Program-made: the position numbers and the translations under genes
Part shown: positions 8,567 through 16,445 of the stretch, one piece after another
How the letters are laid out: every line of letters begins with the position of its first letter
How positions within the stretch are numbered: position 1 is the first letter of the stretch
Notes under the pieces: model-generated
The model's input: only the letters and a program-made list of their open reading frames with translations
Databases searched by the model: none
Told to the model about the DNA's origin: nothing
Assembly: GCF_001905665.1 (NCBI RefSeq)
Contig: NZ_LIVX01000016.1
Location: 1-36,863 of the forward strand
DNA length: 36,863 nt
Reading direction: 5' to 3'
Source of the DNA: Streptomyces sp. CB02261
GTDB taxonomy: Bacteria; Actinomycetota; Actinomycetes; Streptomycetales; Streptomycetaceae

Positions 8567-8874
8567 GGTTACTCGAGTCCTCCGTCGGTGCCACGCGAGG
8601 CGCCTTCCCCACGGGGCGCCGCTCTCTCGTTCGTTCGATCCTTGGTGAGTGCGACCACGTGGTCGGGATGCACCGGATCGCGTCACACTATCCGCCCAGT
8701 TCAGCGTGGGGCGACGCGCGTGACAAATTCCACGCCCCTTACAACCGGGCAATTTGCTCAAACCTCATCCCTCCCCGCCCTCCCCTTGGTGCGCCCTTTA
8801 CCCACCGTCCCCACAGCCCCCTGGGAGCGGTCTCCTCCCCCGGGCCGTCCCGCCGGCCCGGCCCCGCCGGCCGT
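8567..8874. other. Intergenic region between LCP genes 5 and 4
   Basis: This 308-bp gap holds the ribosome-binding site of LCP gene 4 (GGAGGA, minus strand, 8578-8583) and a locally AT-richer stretch at about 8715-8775 that probably carries its promoter. I could not place -35 and -10 boxes with confidence. Near 8852-8871 two GCCGGC palindromes could form a weak hairpin just past the LCP gene 5 stop. No gene was seen. Confidence 0.5.
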
Positions 8875-10134
8875 CTAGGAGCACACCCCTTCCGCGGCGT
8901 TCCGACCCGTGAACGTCGGGGTCACGGACGGTGCCGGGGTGTCCGCGTCATCGGGTTTCCCGTCCGAGCCGGTGCCCCGCCCGTCGTCGTCCTTGTCGCC
9001 GGGCTCGACCACGACGGGCCTGTCCTCCCTCAGCTCCTTGAAGAGTTGACTCGCCGCCGGCTGTACCAGTTCGTCCCGATTCGCGTCGTATCGGTAGGGG
9101 CGGCGGGGAACCGTGAGGAACTGCACCTTCTCGGTCGGGACCGACCGCATCGACCGCGCCAGGTTGTACAGGTCGCGCAGCGAGTCCAGGCCCGCGTCGG
9201 TGGTGATCGCCTTGGTGGCCGCGTCCAGGACCGGATAGAGCTTGGTCGGGTTCAGCAGGACCCCGTCGCTCTGCACCTTGTTGACCAGCGCGCCGAGGAA
9301 CTGCTGCTGGCGGTCCATGCGTTCCGTGTCGCTGCCGTCGCCGATCGACTTCCGGGCGCGGACGAAGCCGAGGGCCTGCTCCCCGCGGAGCGTCTGCCGG
9401 CCCGCCGGCAGCTTCAGCTTGGCGTCGTGGTCGTCCACGGGCTCCTTGAGGCAGACCTCCACGCCGTCGACCGCGTCCACCATCTTCTTGAAGCCGCGGA
9501 AGTCGATCACCATGTGGTGGTCCACCCGGATCCCGGTCAGCTTCTCGACGGTACGGATCGTGCACGCCGTACCGCCGAACTCGAAGGCCCAGTTGAACTG
9601 CGCGAACTGCTCGCCGGTCCGGGTCCCGTCGGCCTTGAGGCAGCTCGGGATCGTCACCATCAGGTCGCGGGGGAGGGAGACGGCGGTCGCGCTCGACTTC
9701 CCCGCCGAGAGGTGCAGCAGGATCATCGTGTCGGAGTGCTGGGTGCCCTTGTCCCTGCCGTACTTGCGGTTGCCCTCGCCGGCCCGGGTGTCCGAGCCGA
9801 TGAGCAGGATGTTCCGCGCGGCCGACACGACGGCGGCCGGGCGCTCCTTCTCGTACCTCCGCAGCTCGGCGGCGGCGGTGGTGTCCGTGGTGATGTTGCC
9901 GTCGAGCTTCCGGTAGAACCACCAGCCGACCCCGGCCGCGACGAGCAGCACGACCGAGACGCCGAGGGCGGTCCACCGCAGCCAGTGGCGCCGGCGGCGC
10001 GGCTCCTCCGGGGCGGCGGGCGCCGGGCGCTCCGCCGCGGAGGACGCGGCGGGCGCCGTGCCCTCCGCGGAAGGGGGATCCCCGTCCGGCGGAGGGGGAT
10101 CCGGTTCGGCGGGCGTGCCCGCGCGGTCCGTCAC
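8875..10134 (-). CDS. LCP family protein 5
   Basis: A 419-residue LCP protein without a LytR_C domain. A Pro/Ala-rich acidic head (1-45) and RRRRH precede a membrane helix at about 53-73. The LCP domain covers about 107-300. Motifs are GSDTR at 113-117, His133-Ser-Asp135, Arg156 in LPRDL, and Arg259 and Arg261 in VRAR. After residue 375 there is a disordered Asp/Gly/Pro-rich tail that ends in EGVCS, again with a near-terminal Cys. The start is GTG at 10134 with AAGGA upstream. It is 308 bp upstream of LCP gene 4 on the same strand; readthrough between them is possible but not shown. Confidence 0.92.
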   Translation of the reverse strand: MTDRAGTPAEPDPPPPDGDPPSAEGTAPAASSAAERPAPAAPEEPRRRRHWLRWTALGVSVVLLVAAGVGWWFYRKLDGNITTDTTAAAELRRYEKERPAAVVSAARNILLIGSDTRAGEGNRKYGRDKGTQHSDTMILLHLSAGKSSATAVSLPRDLMVTIPSCLKADGTRTGEQFAQFNWAFEFGGTACTIRTVEKLTGIRVDHHMVIDFRGFKKMVDAVDGVEVCLKEPVDDHDAKLKLPAGRQTLRGEQALGFVRARKSIGDGSDTERMDRQQQFLGALVNKVQSDGVLLNPTKLYPVLDAATKAITTDAGLDSLRDLYNLARSMRSVPTEKVQFLTVPRRPYRYDANRDELVQPAASQLFKELREDRPVVVEPGDKDDDGRGTGSDGKPDDADTPAPSVTPTFTGRNAAEGVCS

Positions 10135-10311
10135 GTCTCAGTCCGTCCTTCATGGCGTCGGCGGCACGCCGGGCGGCCGCCGGTCGTAGAGGGAGACGGC
10201 CGAACCCGACACATGGTTGTACGGAAGGAGTCGTCTCCCCCTGCGCCGATCATGTACCGGACGGCGCGCCCGGGCCCGGGGACCCGGCGCGTCCTGAGCC
10301 GAACGGGTGCG

Positions 10312-11064
10312 TCAGACGGCCGTGACCGTCACCCGCTCGCTCTCCACCCGCTTGGCGAGGGACTCGGGCGCGAGCAGATCCGCGTTCCGGCAGAGGACCA
10401 CGGAGCCGCCGGCCGCGAGGGGCGCGTACAGACCGGTCGACAGCCCCTTCCAGTCGCCGTACCCGAGCCCGGAGAGCAGTCGGGCGCCAGGGGCGAGGCC
10501 GAGGGCCTCCGCGTCCGCGCGGGCCTGCTCGACGAGCTGCGCGCCACTGCGCTCCGTACCGTCGACGACGAGCGCGGCGGCATCCGGATCGACCGGTACG
10601 AAGGGGGCGAAGCGGTCACCCTGGCTCGGCACCTCGACCGCGTAGTCCGCGTATCCGACGGGCACGGCCGGGAAGCGCCGGCCCATCGGGGCGAGCGAGA
10701 GCGCGATCCGCTCCCCGGAGCACGCGAGGCCCGCGTCGAGCGCGTCGGGCCCCGCGACCACGAGGTCCGCGTCCGCCGGGTCACCGCCGATCTCCGCGGC
10801 GACGCCCACGGAGGAGCAGGCGAGCAGCCAGACGGCGGTCTGCCAGTGCGCGGGCAGCAGCAGCGCGAGCCGGTCGCCCGGAGCGGCGGACAGTTCGCCC
10901 TGGAGCAGGTTCGCCGTCTTGGCCACCCAATTGGCGAAGGTGGCGACGGACAATTCCACCCGCTCACCGGTGGCGTCGTCGTAGAAGGTGACCAAGGGGC
11001 GGGCGGGGTCCGCGGCGAGCGCGGATCGCAGCAGGTCGGCGGGGGTGCGGTCGCTGGCGTTCAC
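10312..11064 (-). CDS. TIGR03089 family protein (truncated adenylation-like fold)
   Basis: A 250-residue protein resembling the N-terminal part of AMP-binding (acyl-CoA ligase type) enzymes. Residues about 1-75 match the start of such enzymes (TFYDDATGERVELS, then FANWVAKTANLL and the hydrophobic LALLLPAHW). The adenylate-forming core motif and the mobile C-terminal domain are absent, so ligase activity is doubtful. I assign it to TIGR03089, an actinobacterial family of unknown function, from its length and pattern. The GTG at 11064 lacks a Shine-Dalgarno but has TACGCT (minus strand, 11077-11072) 7 nt upstream, which points to a leaderless mRNA. It is divergent from the amidase gene. Confidence 0.75.
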   Translation of the reverse strand: MNASDRTPADLLRSALAADPARPLVTFYDDATGERVELSVATFANWVAKTANLLQGELSAAPGDRLALLLPAHWQTAVWLLACSSVGVAAEIGGDPADADLVVAGPDALDAGLACSGERIALSLAPMGRRFPAVPVGYADYAVEVPSQGDRFAPFVPVDPDAAALVVDGTERSGAQLVEQARADAEALGLAPGARLLSGLGYGDWKGLSTGLYAPLAAGGSVVLCRNADLLAPESLAKRVESERVTVTAV

Positions 11065-11201
11065 GCCGGACAGCGTATCCGCGCGGCCGCGCGGAGGTCC
11101 GCCGTACCGGTGACACCGTCCACCGGTCGGCCCGACACGCCGACGGTTTCCGGGCCTTCTTCCGGCGCGCGGAACGGCTCCCGGCTCCGCACGATCGGCC
11201 C

Positions 11202-12692
11202 ATGCGTCACTCACTCGCGTCCTCGATCGCCGCCGGATGCGCGGCGGTCCTCGCCCTGCCGGTCTCCCTCGCCGCGCCCGCGGCGGCCGAGGTCCCCCAG
11301 ACGCTCCAGCCGCCACCGTCGCTCTCCGCGCTGCCACCCGCGCCCGACCTCTCCGGCGCCACCCAGTCCCTGCCGCTGGAACCGCTGACCGGTGACTCCG
11401 ACCGGTCCCTGGGCGGTGGGGCGGACGGGACGGAGGCGCAGGGGCTCACCCGGCTCGACGTCCAGCCCTTCTCGCTCGTCGGTGTCGTGTGGGACGACCC
11501 GGCGGCCGCCCTGCACGGCACCGTCCAGGTCCGCACCCGCTCCGCCGCGGACGGTGCGTGGTCGCCGTGGCAGGACGTCGAGACCCACAACGACGACCAC
11601 GGCGCCGACCCCGACACCGCGGAGGGCGCCGGCCGGGCGCTCAAGGGCTCCACGGCCCCGCTGTGGGTGGGCGACTCGGACGGCGTCGAGATCCGCGTAC
11701 AGGGCGAGGAACCCCTCCCCGAGGGCCTGCGCCTGGAGCTGGTCGACCCGGGCGAGGACCCGGCGGAAGCCGCTCCCGAACCCGAGCCGGAGGGCACGCC
11801 GGTGGTCGCTCCCGCGATCTCTCCCGTGTCACGGACCGCCGTGGCCGCCCTGGTCCAGGCCGGTCTCGGCGCGGCGGAGGCCGCGGTCAGCGCGGTCAAC
11901 GCCCAGCTCGCCCCGTACGGCGCGGCCTGGATCCCGGCCCTGTCGAAGGAAGCCACCGAGTTCACGGTCCCGTACGCCCCCTACACGCCCTACGCGCAGC
12001 CGGCGGCGGAGCTCAAGGAGCCGGCCGAGGAACTGGCCGTGCTGCCGGCCGAGGCCGCCCCGGCACCGGCCGCCGCGAAGCCGTACATCGGCCCCCGTCC
12101 CAAGATCATCACGCGCAAGGGCTGGGGCGCCGACGAGCGGATCCGCGAGAAGGGCTTCGTCTACACGAAGAGCATCAAGGCGGCCTTCGTGCACCACAGC
12201 GCGACCGGCAACAACTACACCTGCGCCCAGGCGCCCTCCGTCCTGCGCAGTATCTACCGCTACCACGTCCTGAGCAGCGGATGGCGGGACTTCGGCTACA
12301 ACTTCGCCGTCGACAAGTGCGGGAACATCTACGAAGGTCGAGCGGGGGGCGTGGCCAAGCCCGTCCTCGGCGCGCACACCCTCGGGTTCAACACCAACAG
12401 CATGGGCATCGCCGTCCTCGGCACCTTCAGCAAGACCACCCCGCCGGCCGCCGCCGTGACCGCCGTCGCCCGCCTGACGGCCTGGAAGCTCGGGCTGCAC
12501 GGGGTGAACCCGAAGGGGACCTCGTACCTCGTCTCCGGGGGCGGGAACCTGTACGCGAAGGGCAAGACGGTACGGTTCAACGCCATCGCGGGACACCGTG
12601 ACGGATTCGCCACGGAGTGTCCCGGGGCGCGGCTGTACGGCAAGCTCGGGACGGCCCGTGTGAGCTCCGCGAAGTACCAGGGGAGAAGCTGA
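11202..12692 (+). CDS. Secreted N-acetylmuramoyl-L-alanine amidase (PGRP/amidase_2)
   Basis: A 496-residue exported peptidoglycan hydrolase that should cleave the bond between MurNAc and the stem-peptide L-Ala. A Sec signal peptide is clear: hydrophobic 9-25 with cleavage after about Ala29 (PAAAE). Residues 85-185 form a beta-rich region common in Streptomyces amidases of this type, followed by an Ala/Glu/Pro linker. The PGRP domain lies at about 300-485. Zinc and catalytic elements are His331-His332 (VHHSATG), Tyr366 in FGYNF, His465 in GHRDG and Cys473 in ECPG. There is no obvious Shine-Dalgarno; a weak CACGAT 6 nt upstream of the ATG could mark a leaderless start. It fits with LCP proteins as wall remodelling. 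Confidence 0.94.
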   Translation: MRHSLASSIAAGCAAVLALPVSLAAPAAAEVPQTLQPPPSLSALPPAPDLSGATQSLPLEPLTGDSDRSLGGGADGTEAQGLTRLDVQPFSLVGVVWDDPAAALHGTVQVRTRSAADGAWSPWQDVETHNDDHGADPDTAEGAGRALKGSTAPLWVGDSDGVEIRVQGEEPLPEGLRLELVDPGEDPAEAAPEPEPEGTPVVAPAISPVSRTAVAALVQAGLGAAEAAVSAVNAQLAPYGAAWIPALSKEATEFTVPYAPYTPYAQPAAELKEPAEELAVLPAEAAPAPAAAKPYIGPRPKIITRKGWGADERIREKGFVYTKSIKAAFVHHSATGNNYTCAQAPSVLRSIYRYHVLSSGWRDFGYNFAVDKCGNIYEGRAGGVAKPVLGAHTLGFNTNSMGIAVLGTFSKTTPPAAAVTAVARLTAWKLGLHGVNPKGTSYLVSGGGNLYAKGKTVRFNAIAGHRDGFATECPGARLYGKLGTARVSSAKYQGRS

Positions 12693-12796
12693 TGGGGTCA
12701 TCGGGGCAACCATCTGCCTAAACTGACCGGTCATATCGCACGGACGACCGAGGCGGGCGTGCTGACCGACCCCGAACAGGAAGCAGAGACGACAAG

Positions 12797-13879
12797 GTGA
12801 CAGAAGCGATCCTCCTGGTCGGTGGCAAGGGAACAAGGCTGCGACCCCTCACGGTCAACACGCCGAAGCCCATGGTCCCGGCGGCGGGCGTCCCCTTCCT
12901 GACGCACCAGCTGGCCCGCGCCCGCGCCGCCGGCGTCGAGCACATCGTGCTCGCCACCTCCTACCTGGCCGAGGTCTTCGAGCCGCACTTCGGGGACGGC
13001 TCCGCGCTCGGCCTGAGCCTGGAGTACGTCACCGAGGAGGAGCCGCTCGGCACCGGCGGCGCGATACGCAACGTCGCCTCGCGGCTGCACTCGGGCCCCG
13101 ACGACCCGGTCCTGATCTTCAACGGGGACATCCTCACGGGCCTCGACATCGGGGCCCTCGTCGACACCCACTCCTCGTCCGGCGCGGACGTCTCCCTCCA
13201 CCTCACCCGGGTCGAGGACCCGCGCGCCTTCGGCCTGGTCCCCACGGACGCCACCGGCCGCGTCACGGCCTTCCTGGAGAAGCCGCAGACGCCCGAGGAG
13301 ATCGTCACCGACCAGATCAACGCGGGCGCGTACGTGTTCCGGCGCTCGGTCATCGACACCATCCCCGCGGGCCGCCCGGTCTCGGTCGAGCGGGAGACCT
13401 TCCCGGAGCTCCTCTCCTCCGGCGCCCACCTCCAGGGCATGGTCGACTCCACGTACTGGCTGGACCTCGGCACCCCGCAGGCCTTCGTCCGCGGCTCCGC
13501 CGACCTGGTCCTCGGCCGCGCCCCCTCCCCGGCCGTCCCGGGCCGCTGCGGCGACCGCCTGGTCCTGCCGACGGCACGCGTCGCCCCGGACGCCAAGCTG
13601 ACCGGCGGCACGGTCGTCGGCGCGGACGCGGTGGTCGGCGAGGGCGCGCGCATCTCGGGCTCCACGCTCCTGGCGGGCGCTGTCGTCGAACCGGGCGCGG
13701 TGATCACCGACTCCCTCATAGGCGCGGGCGCCCGCATCGGCGCGCGTACGGTCCTCACGGGCGCGGTCATCGGCGACGGGGCCCACGTGGGCCCCGACAA
13801 CGAACTCCGCGACGGTGTGCGCGTCTGGTGCGACGCCACCCTCCCCGCGGCGACGGTCCGCTTCTCCTCGGACCAGTAG
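12797..13879 (+). CDS. manC: Sugar-1-phosphate nucleotidylyltransferase (mannose-1-phosphate guanylyltransferase-like)
   Basis: A 360-residue cytoplasmic enzyme that activates a sugar phosphate with NTP, releasing pyrophosphate. The N-terminal Rossmann-like domain has the signature LLVGGKGTRLRPLT (6-19) and TPKPMVP (22-28), the metal-site FNGDIL region near 114 and the sugar-binding EKP at about 160. The C-terminal part (about 250-345) is a left-handed beta helix of hexapeptide repeats (GGTVVGADAVVGEGARI type). The mannose context (manA, manB) and the equivalent mycobacterial gene favour GDP-mannose synthesis. Glucose-1-phosphate uridylyl- or thymidylyltransferase activity cannot be excluded. 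The start is a GTG with GGAAG about 12 nt upstream. Confidence 0.88.
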   Translation: MTEAILLVGGKGTRLRPLTVNTPKPMVPAAGVPFLTHQLARARAAGVEHIVLATSYLAEVFEPHFGDGSALGLSLEYVTEEEPLGTGGAIRNVASRLHSGPDDPVLIFNGDILTGLDIGALVDTHSSSGADVSLHLTRVEDPRAFGLVPTDATGRVTAFLEKPQTPEEIVTDQINAGAYVFRRSVIDTIPAGRPVSVERETFPELLSSGAHLQGMVDSTYWLDLGTPQAFVRGSADLVLGRAPSPAVPGRCGDRLVLPTARVAPDAKLTGGTVVGADAVVGEGARISGSTLLAGAVVEPGAVITDSLIGAGARIGARTVLTGAVIGDGAHVGPDNELRDGVRVWCDATLPAATVRFSSDQ

Positions 13880-13895
13880 CCGACACGGTCGACTC

Positions 13896-13935
13896 GTCGT
13901 GGCACCCGTTCCCAGGTGGGAGCGGGTGCCCACGA
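13896..13935 (+). terminator. Hairpin terminator after the nucleotidylyltransferase gene
   Basis: A stem of about 18 bp with one bulged G and one G-U pair (arms 13896-13913 and 13917-13935) lies 16 bp past the stop codon at 13879. Confidence 0.75.
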
Positions 13936-14079
13936 CACCCGCGCGCGTCCGGCCCCGGACTCGCCGCCCCGACAGCCTGTGACGGCGCCGCACCAGGCGC
14001 CGCCCACGCCGGGCCGCCCCCGCGCCCACGCCGGGCCGCCCCCGCGCGCACCACGGACCGCCCCCGCACGGCACCCGGC

Positions 14080-14085
14080 TACGCT
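14080..14085 (+). promoter_or_regulatory. Putative -10 for the leaderless DNA glycosylase mRNA
   Basis: TACGCT ends 7 nt before the ATG at 14093, and there is no ribosome-binding site between them. No clear -35 was identified. Confidence 0.45.
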
Positions 14086-14092
14086 CGTATCC

Positions 14093-15055
14093 ATGGCCGG
14101 CCGCTTCACACCCCCCACGAACCCCACCCGCACCACGGTGCGCGGCGGCCACGCGCCGGTCCCCGTCACGGAGGGCGCCCCGCTCGACCTCGGCCTCACC
14201 CTCGGCCCGCTCCGCCGCGGCGCCGCCGACCCGACCTTCCGCACCACCCCCGACGGCTCCGTCTGGCGGGCCAGCCGCACCCCCGACGGCCCCGGCACCC
14301 TCCGCGTCCGTGTGCACGGGGGCTCGGCCGCGGCCGAGGCCTGGGGCCCGGGAGCGGCCTGGCTCCTGGACCGCCTCCCCGCGCTGCTCGGCGCCGACGA
14401 CGACCCGGCCGCCTTCGTCCCCCGCCACAAGCTGGTCCTGGCGACGCACCGCCGCCGCCCGGGCCTCCGCCTCACCCGCACCGGCCTGGTCCTGGAGTCG
14501 CTGATCCCCTCGGTCCTGGAGCAGAAGGTCACGGCGGACGAGGCGTACCGCTCCTGGCGGGTGCTCGTGCGGAAGTTCGGCGAGCCCGCGCCGGGCCCCG
14601 CCCCCGAGGGCATGCACGTGATGCCGGACGCGCGTACGTGGGCGATGATCCCGTCCTGGGAGTGGCACCGCGCCAACGTCGACGGCAAGCGCTCGGCCAC
14701 GATCGTCCGCGCCGCCCGGGTGGCGGCGCGCCTGGAGGAGGCCGCGCACATGGCCCCGCCGGCGGCCCGGCACCGCCTGGAACTGATCCCCGGCATCGGC
14801 CCCTGGACGAGCGCCGAGACGATCCAGCGCAGCAACGGCGCCCCGGACGAGGTCACCACCGGCGACCTCCACCTCCCCGGCATCATCGGCTGGGCGCTCG
14901 TGGGCGACCGCACCACCGACGACGCGGCGATGCTGGACCTCCTGGCCCCCTACGCGGGCCAGCGCCACCGCGCGGCCCGCCTGATCCTCCTCAGCGGCCG
15001 CGTCCCACCCCGCAGGGCACCCAGGATGACCCCGGGTGACATCACGGCGATCTAG
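14093..15055 (+). CDS. DNA-3-methyladenine glycosylase-type (AlkA/HhH-GPD) protein
   Basis: A 320-residue base-excision repair enzyme expected to remove alkylated bases. The helix-hairpin-helix is LELIPGIGPWTS (229-240), and the catalytic Asp follows in TTGDLHLPG (Asp258). The upstream VLEQKVT (141-147) matches the conserved Gln helix of AlkA-like proteins. The N-terminal 120 residues resemble the variable AlkA_N-like part and lack an Ada methyltransferase domain. The upstream in-frame extension is Pro/Arg-rich with no start signal, so the ATG at 14093 was chosen, with a TACGCT -10 at leaderless distance. It converges on fbiB. The substrate range is inferred only from the family. Confidence 0.9.
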   Translation: MAGRFTPPTNPTRTTVRGGHAPVPVTEGAPLDLGLTLGPLRRGAADPTFRTTPDGSVWRASRTPDGPGTLRVRVHGGSAAAEAWGPGAAWLLDRLPALLGADDDPAAFVPRHKLVLATHRRRPGLRLTRTGLVLESLIPSVLEQKVTADEAYRSWRVLVRKFGEPAPGPAPEGMHVMPDARTWAMIPSWEWHRANVDGKRSATIVRAARVAARLEEAAHMAPPAARHRLELIPGIGPWTSAETIQRSNGAPDEVTTGDLHLPGIIGWALVGDRTTDDAAMLDLLAPYAGQRHRAARLILLSGRVPPRRAPRMTPGDITAI

Positions 15056-15137
15056 AGGGTGACCCGGCCCGGTCCGACGGATCAGCCCGACCCCGGACCC
15101 GACGAGGCCCCCGGCCACGCCGGAGCGCCCCCGCCCC

Positions 15138-16445
15138 TCACCGCACCTCGATGAACTCCGCCGCCCCCCGCGCCGCCCGTTCCCTCGAGGCGCCCGCCGG
15201 GTGGCCGATCGCCACCGCGCCGAGCGGGTCCCACGCGGCCGGCAGGTCGAGGACCTCCCGTACGACGTCCCGGCAGAACATCGTCGAGGACACCCACGCC
15301 GAGCCAAGCCGCTCACCCGCGAGCGCCACCAGGAAGTTCTGTACGCCCGCGCCCGCCGCCACCACGAACATCTCGCGCTCGGCCGTGTCCCGGCGCGGGT
15401 CGCCGTAGTGGTGGGAGCCGTCCATGACGAGGCAGGGCACCGCCAGGTACGGCGCGTTCCGCAGGACGTCCCCGCGCCGCACCCGCTTGGCGATCGACTC
15501 CTCGGACCTGCCGTCCCGCCGCAGGTCCGCGATCCACGCGTCCCGCATCGCGTCGAGCAACCGCACCCGGGACGCCGCCGACTCCAGGAGCACGAACCGC
15601 CACGGCGTGGTGTGGTGCGGGGCCGGAGCCGTCACGGCCGCGGCGACCGCACGCCGTACGGCCCCCGGGTCGACCGGGTCGGCGGTGAACTCCCGTACGG
15701 TCCGCCGCAGCGTCACCGCCTCGCGCACGGCCTCCGACGTACCGAGCCGGAACATGTCGTCGGCCGCGCCGCGCACCAGCGCCCGGGCGCCCGGCTCCTC
15801 GTCCCCGGCGACCACGTGCGGCAGGCCACGGACGACGGCGACCGGAAGACCGGCCGCCTTGCCCTTCACCAGGTCGCCCGCGGCGGCGAGTTCGTCGGCG
15901 GTGGCGACCACGGTCGCGTTCAGCGGATTGCCGTGCGCGTCGGTCCCGCCGCGCAGGTCGTCGAGGACCCGCACGCCGGCCGCCCCGATGGCCACGTCGG
16001 TGAGCCCGCTGCGCCAGGGCCGCCCGAAGGTGTCCGTGACGACGACGCCCACGTCGACGCCGAGGGCCTCGCGCAGCCCCGAACGGATCCGCCGGGCCGA
16101 GGCGTCGGGGTCCTCGGGCAGCAACAGCACCGTCCCGGGCCGGGTGTTGGACGCGTCGACCCCGGCGGCGGCCATGACGAGCCCCTGCCGGTTCTCGACG
16201 ATCCGCAGGGCGCCGCGCCGCGCCACGACCCGTACGGTCTCCGCGTCGATGGCCTCCTCGCGGTCGTCGGCCGCGACCACCCGCCCCTCGGCCTTGCTCA
16301 CGATCTTGGAGGTGACGAGGAGGACGTCCCCGTCGACGAGGTCCGGCGAGACGGAGGCGATCAGCTTGGCGAGATCGTCCCCGGCCTCCACCTCCGGCAG
16401 CCCGGGCAGCGCCCAGACCCGGTACGAGGGCGGTGCGGGCGTCAC
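15138..16445 (-). CDS. fbiB: FbiB: F420-0 gamma-glutamyl ligase fused to a nitroreductase-fold FMN domain
   Basis: A 435-residue bifunctional enzyme of coenzyme F420 synthesis. Residues 1-245 are the CofE-type ligase (GDVLLVTSKIVSKAEGR at 39-55, DTFGRPWRSGLTD at 138-150), which adds glutamates with GTP. Residues 246-435 are a nitroreductase-family domain (RRTVREF at 248-254) that in actinobacteria reduces dehydro-F420-0 using FMNH2. This two-domain fusion is typical of actinobacteria; archaea have CofE alone. The GTG start overlaps the fbiA stop by 4 bp (GTGA), so translation is probably coupled. It is third in the minus-strand unit after cysteine dioxygenase and fbiA. Confidence 0.95.
   Translation of the reverse strand: MTPAPPSYRVWALPGLPEVEAGDDLAKLIASVSPDLVDGDVLLVTSKIVSKAEGRVVAADDREEAIDAETVRVVARRGALRIVENRQGLVMAAAGVDASNTRPGTVLLLPEDPDASARRIRSGLREALGVDVGVVVTDTFGRPWRSGLTDVAIGAAGVRVLDDLRGGTDAHGNPLNATVVATADELAAAGDLVKGKAAGLPVAVVRGLPHVVAGDEEPGARALVRGAADDMFRLGTSEAVREAVTLRRTVREFTADPVDPGAVRRAVAAAVTAPAPHHTTPWRFVLLESAASRVRLLDAMRDAWIADLRRDGRSEESIAKRVRRGDVLRNAPYLAVPCLVMDGSHHYGDPRRDTAEREMFVVAAGAGVQNFLVALAGERLGSAWVSSTMFCRDVVREVLDLPAAWDPLGAVAIGHPAGASRERAARGAAEFIEVR

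Noticed and set aside
12731..15316. Long minus-strand frame opposite the nucleotidylyltransferase and DNA glycosylase genes
   Set aside because: Shadow frame with no recognisable domain; both plus-strand genes have convincing motifs.
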